A DNA stretch of 5,293 nt from RUG11462 sp051877275. GTDB lineage: Bacteria > Bacillota > Clostridia > Oscillospirales > Acutalibacteraceae. Position numbers and translations under genes: made by a program. How positions within the stretch are numbered: position 1 is the first letter of the stretch; each line of letters begins with the position of its first letter. The notes below the pieces were generated by a model. It saw only the letters and a program-made list of their open reading frames with translations. It made no database searches and was not told the origin of the DNA. Of the stretch, positions 1 to 5,293 are shown piece after piece. The stretch is taken from contig JBJEIS010000030.1 of the NCBI GenBank assembly GCA_051877275.1, positions 1 through 5,293 on the forward strand, written 5' to 3'.

Positions 1-2214
1 ATAGCCTATGGCTTTAACGAAAATACTAATCCGGCTGGTGGAATTATTTCTAAATTATATGACTATTCTTCACCAAAGGACGGATATAACTGGAATTATT
101 CTTCCTATACACCCGATATTGCAGTAGTATCTCTCGGTCAAAATGACCTTTCTCATCAAGAAAATGTCGGAGATGTTGATTATCATCAAGAGCTTAAAGA
201 TAAAATTAAAGATTTAATTGAAAAAATCAGAGCAAATAATAAATCTATTCCAATTATCTGGATTGGCGGTTTGATGAATTCAAGCGGAAGCTTTTCAAAC
301 AGCTTTATTAATATTCGAAATTCTCTTTCACAAGTAATTGAAGAGAATGGATACAAAGATGTTTATTTTAAAATTATCGCCGGAGATTCTTCAGGAGGAA
401 ATTATCATCCATCTGCAGATGCACATAAATCTATTGGTGAATCACTTGCAAAATATATTGAAACACTTGATTTGCTGAATCAAGATACAAAGGTAAATTC
501 ATCTGTAATTGATAGTTTTGATAATTCCGATTCTGCTTCTTCAATATATAAAGCACTGTACGGCGATTCTCCTGTTATTACAGATTCACCTGTTGAGAAT
601 GACGGTAGAAATAAAGTTCTTAGAATTAATAATGCTGGGCAGTATAGCGGACTTGAAATTAAATTATCTGATATTCCTGAAAACTGTATCGGTTTTAAAT
701 TTGATATGTATATTGATTCTAATGCAACGATGGGAGTTGTTGCAAAGGATGTAAACGGTAATAATCTATATGGAAATTCAACAACTCTTTCAGGCATTAA
801 AGCAGGAGAATGGGTTACAATTACTGATATCATTGATTGTAATGCAAGCAATATTTCAACTATTGAGATTCGTGCAAATTGGTCAAATCCGTCTGGCTTG
901 TATTTTGACAATATTTCTTATCTCACCTTAGGTTCAACTGTCTGCGAGCACGTAGCCAATACTGCTCTTGATAAAGTAGTACCGCCTACCTGCATTGATC
1001 AGGGATATACAGAGCATATATGTGCAATTTGCGGAGAAACATATATAGATACTTATACAGAAATTACCGGAATTCATACACCGGATTTATCAAAGGATAA
1101 GGTTGTTGCACCAAACTGCACTTATGAGGGATATACAGAGCATTACTGTACTGTATGTAAACAGACTTATAAAGATACTTTTGTAGATAAAGTACCTGAT
1201 GCACATGAAATCAAAACAATGCAAGGAAAAGCTGCAACCTGTACCGAAAAAGGACTTACTGATGGTAAATACTGCGAGCTTTGTCGAAGCGTATTTGTTG
1301 GTCAGCAGGAAATACCTGCACTTGGACATAAAGAGGTTACAGATAAAGGATATGCTGCGACCTGTACAAATGAAGGATTAACAGATGGCACTCATTGTGA
1401 AAGATGCAACACAGTAATTTCCGAACAAAATACTATTCCTGCTTTGGGACATAAGGAAGTAGTTGATAAAGGATATGCTGCAACCTGTACTAAAGACGGC
1501 TTATCTGACGGAAAGCATTGTGACAGATGCAATGAAGTGCTTGTAAAACAGAATGTTATTCCTGCATTAGGGCACACAAAAGCAACTGATAAAGCAGTAG
1601 CTCCTACTTGCACTGAAACAGGCTTAACTGAAGGTGCACACTGTTCAAAATGCGGTGAGGTTCTTATAAAACAGAATATAGTACCGGCGCTTGGTCATAC
1701 CACAGTAGTTGACAAAGCAGTAAATGCGACTTGTACAAATGCAGGTTTATCAAAAGGAGAACGCTGCTTGGTTTGCGGTGAGGTTTTAGTAAAACAAGAA
1801 TTAGTTCCTGCACTCGGTCATAAAATTATTTATGTTGGGGCAAAACCCGCAACATATTTTGAAAATGGCTGTACTGCTTATCAAAAATGCAGCATTTGTA
1901 ACGGTATTATTTCTACCGGCACAATTATTCCGCAGCGTAAATTAAGTACGCCTAAGTTTAAATATACCGGAGCTAAGAAAAAAATTAAGGTTAATTATAA
2001 AAAAGTTGCAGATGCTACAGGTTTCCAGGTTAGATTTAAAATAGGTAAAGGTAAATGGAAAGTCAAGAGTTACAATGTGAGCAAGAATGCGACCAAGACT
2101 ATAAATAATCTTAAAAAAGGCAATTATAAAGTTCAAATTAGAGCTATTATAAAACAAAACGGTCAGACAGCTTACAGTTCTTGGACTAAAGCTAAGACAG
2201 TTAAAGTAAAATAA
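1..2214 (+). CDS. Secreted or surface multidomain CE2-like SGNH esterase with Cys-rich repeat array and FnIII-like tail (5' partial)
   Basis: The reading frame is open from base 1 to a TAA at 2212-2214 (737 residues), so the start lies upstream. The ATG at 271 is not the start: it has no ribosome binding site, and esterase motifs precede it in frame. Residues 1-155 form the C-terminal two thirds of an SGNH/GDSL hydrolase. Visible are a YTPDIAVVSLGQND block (GQND at 46-49, oxyanion-hole Asn48) and NYHPS with the probable catalytic His136. The nucleophile Ser (GDS block) is off the window. The AYGFNEN..G stretch, the SSYTPD strand and the lack of Asp three residues before the His resemble carbohydrate esterase family 2, which deacetylates plant polysaccharides such as xylan and glucomannan. 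Residues 169-310 look like a jelly-roll carbohydrate-binding module (opens IDSFDN, closes YFDNISYL). Residues 315-646 are eight Cys-rich repeats. Residues 647-737 are a Lys-rich FnIII-like domain ending VKVK, common at the C-termini of Clostridia surface proteins. No LPXTG motif or dockerin is seen. The esterase call is firm, CE2 is likely, and the substrate is inferred. Confidence 0.85.
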   Translation: MAYGFNENTNPAGGIISKLYDYSSPKDGYNWNYSSYTPDIAVVSLGQNDLSHQENVGDVDYHQELKDKIKDLIEKIRANNKSIPIIWIGGLMNSSGSFSNSFINIRNSLSQVIEENGYKDVYFKIIAGDSSGGNYHPSADAHKSIGESLAKYIETLDLLNQDTKVNSSVIDSFDNSDSASSIYKALYGDSPVITDSPVENDGRNKVLRINNAGQYSGLEIKLSDIPENCIGFKFDMYIDSNATMGVVAKDVNGNNLYGNSTTLSGIKAGEWVTITDIIDCNASNISTIEIRANWSNPSGLYFDNISYLTLGSTVCEHVANTALDKVVPPTCIDQGYTEHICAICGETYIDTYTEITGIHTPDLSKDKVVAPNCTYEGYTEHYCTVCKQTYKDTFVDKVPDAHEIKTMQGKAATCTEKGLTDGKYCELCRSVFVGQQEIPALGHKEVTDKGYAATCTNEGLTDGTHCERCNTVISEQNTIPALGHKEVVDKGYAATCTKDGLSDGKHCDRCNEVLVKQNVIPALGHTKATDKAVAPTCTETGLTEGAHCSKCGEVLIKQNIVPALGHTTVVDKAVNATCTNAGLSKGERCLVCGEVLVKQELVPALGHKIIYVGAKPATYFENGCTAYQKCSICNGIISTGTIIPQRKLSTPKFKYTGAKKKIKVNYKKVADATGFQVRFKIGKGKWKVKSYNVSKNATKTINNLKKGNYKVQIRAIIKQNGQTAYSSWTKAKTVKVK
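505..930 (+). other. Jelly-roll-like (CBM-like) module of the esterase protein
   Basis: Residues about 169-310 open with VIDSFDN and close with GLYFDNISYL. In between are alternating hydrophobic strands, including GFKFDMYIDS, GVVAKDVNG, the typical GEWVTITDI strand and TIEIRANW. This matches the general pattern of beta-sandwich carbohydrate-binding or galactose-binding-like modules sitting beside catalytic domains in secreted glycan enzymes. The ligand is unknown. Confidence 0.6.
943..1938 (+). repeat. Eight tandem Cys-rich 'PALGH' protein repeats
   Basis: This in-frame array lies within the esterase gene. Units are 943-1077, 1078-1206, 1207-1329, 1330-1452, 1453-1575, 1576-1698, 1699-1821 and 1822-1938. 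Units 3-7 are exactly 123 nt (41 residues) with spacing C-x10-C-x2-C-x14-H; the consensus is roughly DK.x.ATCT..GLTDG..C..C..VL..Q..IPALGH. Units 1 and 2 are a different subtype (GYTEH.C..C..TY.DT) with C-x9-C-x2-C. Unit 8 is divergent: its first Cys is Tyr, and a Cys replaces the Leu five positions later. The CxxC plus Cys and His suggests metal binding or disulfides, but this is inference. Similar repeats are known in surface proteins of gut Firmicutes, usually without assigned function. They may act as a stalk or a wall or glycan adhesion region. Confidence 0.9.
1939..2211 (+). other. FnIII-like C-terminal domain of the esterase protein
   Basis: These 91 residues (647-737) start with LSTPKFKYTGAKKKIKVNY and contain alternating beta-strand patterns: a GFQVRFKIGKGKWK segment, then LKKGNYKVQIRAI and a SSWTKAKTVKVK ending. 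That is the typical layout of the FnIII-like domains closing many Clostridia cell-surface proteins. It is strongly basic, which could favour association with the anionic cell wall; this is inference. No sorting signal or transmembrane segment follows it. Confidence 0.7.
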
Positions 2215-2257
2215 TTCTTTGTAACTTCTTAGAATACTTAAAACATCAAAATTCTTT

Positions 2258-2293
2258 ATAAACCCGCTAAATCAATTGATTTAGCGGGTTTAT
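2258..2293 (+). terminator. Rho-independent terminator, perfect 36-bp palindrome
   Basis: The left arm (2258-2275, containing AACCCGCTAAATCAA) is the exact reverse complement of the right arm (2276-2293), so the transcript can form a stem of about 16 bp closed by an AAUU loop. The T-rich run TTTATTTATTTT follows at once on the + strand. It lies 43 nt after the esterase gene's stop codon and should end that transcript. The reverse-strand exit is less T-rich, so strong bidirectional action is not evident. Confidence 0.9.
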
Positions 2294-2346
2294 TTATTTT
2301 AGCATTATTAACAAAATAGTTTTAGGAAATTTGTTCAATAAATCTA

Positions 2347-2375
2347 TTGCAAGCCATTAGTTATTAGTATATAAT
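2347..2375 (+). promoter_or_regulatory. Sigma-A-type promoter of the beta-helix gene
   Basis: The -35 box TTGCAA (2347-2352, 4 of 6 consensus matches) and a perfect -10 box TATAAT (2370-2375) are separated by 17 nt, the ideal spacing. Transcription would start near 2382, giving a leader of about 27 nt with the ribosome binding site. A second TATAAT at 2377-2382 could serve as an alternative -10. The whole segment is AT-rich, so chance matches are possible, but the position between a terminator and a strong ribosome binding site supports the call. Confidence 0.65.
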
Positions 2376-2396
2376 TTATAATGTGTTAAAATATAC

Positions 2397-2402
2397 GGAG
2401 GG
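2397..2402 (+). promoter_or_regulatory. Ribosome binding site of the beta-helix gene
   Basis: GGAGGG ends 6 nt before the ATG at 2409. It is a near-ideal Shine-Dalgarno sequence for a Firmicute and fixes the start codon of the downstream gene, which is followed directly by a signal peptide. Confidence 0.9.
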
Positions 2403-2408
2403 ATTATA

Positions 2409-2492
2409 ATGAAAAGAATAGTTTCACTTTTCTTGTCGGCGATTATGTTGATTTCTCTTTTTTCATTTGCATTCGGAGTAAATGCCGCAGCA
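2409..2492 (+). other. Sec signal peptide of the beta-helix protein
   Basis: The N-terminus MKR supplies positive charge. A hydrophobic core follows (IVSLFLSAIMLISLFSFAFG), then the small-residue cleavage region VNAAA before EEKD. Cleavage is most likely after Ala26 or Ala28. With no Cys at the cleavage site, the protein should be released or wall-associated and not a lipoprotein. Confidence 0.9.
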
Positions 2493-5293
2493 GAAGAAAA
2501 AGATTATGGCATTAATAATACCGGCAATACATATTTTGTTGATTCTCAGCTCGGTAATGATAAAAATGACGGTCTTTCTGAGGCAACACCTTGGAAAACT
2601 CTCAATAATGTAAACAATACTACATTTGAGCCGGGTTCTGCAATCTTATTAAAACGAGGCTGTGTCTGGAGTGATACATTTTTATGGCCAAAAGGCACAG
2701 GCGATGCAGAGAATAAGAATTATATCTCATGTTACGGTGATGAGAATGATGATTTGCCTTATATCGACTCGGAATATAATGACGAGCTTGACGGACTTCC
2801 TGTTTATGATGCATGCTTTTCATTATCAACAGATCAGAATTATTGGGAAATTTCTAATTTAAGCTTGTACAATGGAACAAACAGTACAGGTACGCAGTCG
2901 GTTGTAAAACTATATAATGCAAACAGCATCAACCGAATGAAAGGAAATGTTGTAAGGGATTGTATCATTAACGGCTCTAACCCTAATAACTGGTCGGTTG
3001 CTACGCGTTCGGGGCTCGGCGGAATCAGCGTTGAGGGCTTTGTTGATGATGTACTTATTGAAAATAATGAAATAAGTAATGTTAAGGCAACAGGTATAAC
3101 TGTTAACGGTTGGCGTTCCGGATGCGACTACAACGGCACGCCAAACCAGACTTCTGCAAAAGGCGTTGTAATCCGCGGAAATTCACTTTACAATATAGGT
3201 AAGGACGGTATTATTACAAATAACTGTTTAGAACCTCTTGTTGAATACAATGTATGCGGAAGGGCTCATTCTTATGCTAAAAATACAGCCCATGTTGCAA
3301 TGTGGCCGTTTGCATGTTATGGTGCTTTATATCAGTATAATGAGGCTTATGAAACAAAAACAATTTATGACGGTCAGGGCTTTGACTGTGATTATCTTTG
3401 TTATTATACTACTTTCCAGTATAATTATTCTCACGATAACCAGGGCGGATTTATGCTTATCTGTACCGAAGCTAAGGCTGATTGGCTTTCTCCTTCGTAT
3501 GCCTATAATGTCGGTTCAACTGTAAGATATAATATTTCACAGAGCGATATGCATTATGTTTTTAATCTTACCGATGCAATTGAAGATACAAGAATTTATA
3601 ATAATACTATTTATGCTTCAAGAAATTTAGGCACTTCTTCTACAAACTTATTTTTCTCATATGATAAGGGGCAGAATATTCTTAATAAGCGTAATCTCCC
3701 GCATAATACGCTTGTTGCTAACAATATATTTTACCTTGATACTATGAGTGGTTTCGGTATGTCAAATAATACAGAAACAGTTATAAAAAACAACCTGTTT
3801 TGCGGTAAAAACTATAATTCAGGTCCTGCTGACGGTGAGGTTACAAAGAAAACCGACTCTTCGGGAAATGTTGTAACCGATGAAGACGGAAATGAGATTT
3901 ATTGTTATCGCGAGGTTGCAGATAATATAAGAGGCGCCGATCCGTTGTTTGTTGATGGCGGTGCTGCTACAATGGGCAGAGAATCTTGTGATGTATACCA
4001 GCTTTATGAAGGTTCGCCTGCAATAGGAAACGGTATTTATATTGAGGACGGTTTTCACGAATGTCCTACTGATTTTTTCGGAAATGCCATTGATAAGGCA
4101 ACTGTAAACATCGGTGCTTATGCGGGAAAAGGTATCTCAAGAGATGAAAGCACTTATATTTACGATGGCAAATACTATTCAATGCTGGATTTTGAAGACG
4201 AAACCGTTGATGAAAAGGGTATGGGTACAAACGGCAAAAAAATGAGCGGAATTTCAAGGCTGTCTGCATGTACAGATACCGATACCGCTTTTGTATCAAT
4301 TACCGATACGCCGTATGCATTAAATCCTGATACCAATTCAACAAAAGCGTTAAAGTTTAAAAACACAGGAGACAAAACACAGACTATTACCGCTACTTTT
4401 TATACATATCCGTATGATTTAAGAAATGCAAACGGATTAAGAGTATATCTTAACCCGAACGGACAGAGTCAGACGTATACATTTAAAATGACAGTATTGG
4501 TTGACGGCAGTGAGAAAACATATAATGAAAGTATAACTACCGAGCAGGCCGGTTATCATATTATTACTTTTAATCAAAAGTATGATAACTCAGATAATAA
4601 GCGAGTTGATACTGAAATCATGCGTACAATGCGCAAGCTTGCAGTCAGTGTAAGCCTTGATGTAGAACGTGAAGTTTATATTGATGATATACAGATTAAC
4701 AACGGCGTAATGGATGAGGAAGAATCGGCGACAAATTTTGCTTATGAAGACGCCGAAACAACGCTTGTTGAGAATTTTAATTCTTATCCAGAACAGGACA
4801 GCACGAACTTTTCAAATGCTTGGTCCGGACCTAACGGCACACCGCGCGGCGGTATCAGAATTTGTCCAAATGGTACAAGTGCGGTTATTTTGACAAGTCT
4901 TTCAGACAAAAACACAACATATACTGGTGGTGTCGGACATACTGATACTATGAATAAATTAAAAAGTGTTCTTGCTGAAGATGCTGATGTTGAAGGTATT
5001 CAGTTTAATCTTTATACAACTGCTACAGTATCCGGAAACGAGCTGACTGATGAACAGCTTTATTCGGTTTCTGAAAGACTGGGCACATATACAATTAAAA
5101 TAAACGGAGCAACGCTTTCCTTTACCACACCCGGCGGCAATACAAAAACCGGAAATTCATTTCAGACAAAGGGTAGTTCTATTCAGACTGATAAAAACGG
5201 CCTTGTACGGATGCAGTTTGTTGAATTGTATTTTGAATACGCGGAAAATAACATAACATATAAAAAATATCTGACTGAATTTTCAAAAGAGGA
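2409..5293 (+). CDS. Secreted right-handed parallel beta-helix protein, probable polysaccharide lyase or glycoside hydrolase, with C-terminal jelly-roll modules (3' partial)
   Basis: The frame is open from the ATG to the window edge (961 complete codons, no stop). Residues 1-28 are a Sec signal peptide without a lipobox Cys. Residues 41-84 carry the N-terminal signature of pectate-lyase-like beta-helix proteins: YFVDSQLGNDKNDGLSEATPWKTL, then FEPGSAILLKRG. The helix spans roughly residues 40-573, with recurring N-rich turns (IENNEISN, IRGNSLYN, IYNNTIYA, VANNIFY). Its most conserved-looking stretch is DGQGFDCD (321-328) followed by QYNYSHDNQGG (337-347), whose acidic residues could be catalytic. 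The domain closes with ADPLF (510-514), SPAIGNG (536-542), DFFGN (555-559) and NIGAYAG (567-573), the usual ending for this fold. Two jelly-roll-like, possibly carbohydrate-binding modules follow: about 593-765 (opens LDFEDE, closes YIDDIQI) and from 786 (VENFNSY) past the edge. It has its own promoter after a terminator, so is not co-transcribed with the esterase gene. Fold and export are well supported; the exact activity (lyase, or a beta-helix glycosidase) is unassigned. Confidence 0.88.
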   Translation, partial: MKRIVSLFLSAIMLISLFSFAFGVNAAAEEKDYGINNTGNTYFVDSQLGNDKNDGLSEATPWKTLNNVNNTTFEPGSAILLKRGCVWSDTFLWPKGTGDAENKNYISCYGDENDDLPYIDSEYNDELDGLPVYDACFSLSTDQNYWEISNLSLYNGTNSTGTQSVVKLYNANSINRMKGNVVRDCIINGSNPNNWSVATRSGLGGISVEGFVDDVLIENNEISNVKATGITVNGWRSGCDYNGTPNQTSAKGVVIRGNSLYNIGKDGIITNNCLEPLVEYNVCGRAHSYAKNTAHVAMWPFACYGALYQYNEAYETKTIYDGQGFDCDYLCYYTTFQYNYSHDNQGGFMLICTEAKADWLSPSYAYNVGSTVRYNISQSDMHYVFNLTDAIEDTRIYNNTIYASRNLGTSSTNLFFSYDKGQNILNKRNLPHNTLVANNIFYLDTMSGFGMSNNTETVIKNNLFCGKNYNSGPADGEVTKKTDSSGNVVTDEDGNEIYCYREVADNIRGADPLFVDGGAATMGRESCDVYQLYEGSPAIGNGIYIEDGFHECPTDFFGNAIDKATVNIGAYAGKGISRDESTYIYDGKYYSMLDFEDETVDEKGMGTNGKKMSGISRLSACTDTDTAFVSITDTPYALNPDTNSTKALKFKNTGDKTQTITATFYTYPYDLRNANGLRVYLNPNGQSQTYTFKMTVLVDGSEKTYNESITTEQAGYHIITFNQKYDNSDNKRVDTEIMRTMRKLAVSVSLDVEREVYIDDIQINNGVMDEEESATNFAYEDAETTLVENFNSYPEQDSTNFSNAWSGPNGTPRGGIRICPNGTSAVILTSLSDKNTTYTGGVGHTDTMNKLKSVLAEDADVEGIQFNLYTTATVSGNELTDEQLYSVSERLGTYTIKINGATLSFTTPGGNTKTGNSFQTKGSSIQTDKNGLVRMQFVELYFEYAENNITYKKYLTEFSKE
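4185..4703 (+). other. Jelly-roll-like (CBM-like) module 1 of the beta-helix protein
   Basis: Residues about 593-765 begin with LDFEDE and end with REVYIDDIQINNG. The opening acidic-Phe-acidic motif and the closing (hydrophobic)-D-D/N-I strand are typical of beta-sandwich carbohydrate-binding modules. The same layout occurs in the esterase gene upstream (IDSFDN to YFDNISYL) and restarts at residue 786 of this protein. No CBM family is assigned; binding is inference. Confidence 0.55.

Noticed and set aside
271..273. ATG at 271 as the start of the esterase gene
   Set aside because: The frame is open back to base 1 and encodes the GQND esterase block before this ATG. No Shine-Dalgarno sequence precedes it, so it is an internal Met.
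480..911. 143-codon reverse-strand open frame
   Set aside because: It lies wholly opposite the jelly-roll module of the esterase gene, has no recognisable protein features and no ribosome binding site, and reads as an antisense shadow.
1207..1821. Regular 123-nt periodicity as a CRISPR or non-coding satellite
   Set aside because: The periodicity is in frame, preserved at the amino-acid level and eroded at synonymous sites, so it is a protein repeat.
2258..2293. Perfect palindrome as an operator or transposon end
   Set aside because: The T-rich tail and its place just after a stop codon fit a terminator best. No target duplication or transposase is present.
2620..4375. Several 60-95 codon open frames on both strands inside the beta-helix gene
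   Set aside because: All overlap the continuous frame from 2409, which carries a signal peptide and family motifs. Their own translations are low-complexity and unlike real proteins.
2409..5293. The two genes as a new defence or mobile system
   Set aside because: Both products are exported glycan-related proteins. No nuclease, ATPase, toxin, transposase or phage-like gene is visible.

Overview
This AT-rich window reads as part of the chromosome of a low-GC anaerobic Firmicute, probably a gut or rumen Clostridia (Ruminococcus/Eubacterium-like). The inference rests on codon use, a strong GGAGGG ribosome binding site, and the surface-protein modules seen here: Cys-rich 'PALGH' repeats and a Lys-rich FnIII-like tail ending in VKVK. 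No species can be named from the sequence alone.

Layout: two large + strand genes for extracellular carbohydrate-active proteins, each cut by a window edge. Positions 1-2214 hold the 3' part (737 codons) of a multidomain protein. It has an SGNH/GDSL esterase domain resembling carbohydrate esterase family 2 (CE2), a jelly-roll module, eight tandem Cys-rich repeats and an FnIII-like C-terminus. Positions 2215-2408 are the intergenic region, with a perfect 36-bp palindromic terminator, then a sigma-A-type promoter (TTGCAA, 17-nt spacer, TATAAT) and the ribosome binding site. Positions 2409-5293 hold the 5' part (961 codons, still open at the edge) of a secreted right-handed parallel beta-helix protein. 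It has a signal peptide, a beta-helix of about 530 residues and at least two C-terminal jelly-roll-like modules.

How they may work together: both proteins look exported and built to bind and process polysaccharide. The first probably removes acetyl (or similar ester) groups. The second has the fold used by polysaccharide lyases and several glycoside hydrolase families, but its activity and substrate cannot be assigned from sequence. The terminator and the new promoter suggest two separate transcription units that neighbour each other, not one operon. I saw no RNA genes, CRISPR arrays, mobile elements or defence-type genes. The most interesting items are the Cys-rich repeat array, which is conserved as protein but diverged in synonymous codons, the esterase's apparent Ser-His active site without the usual Asp, and the unassigned beta-helix enzyme.
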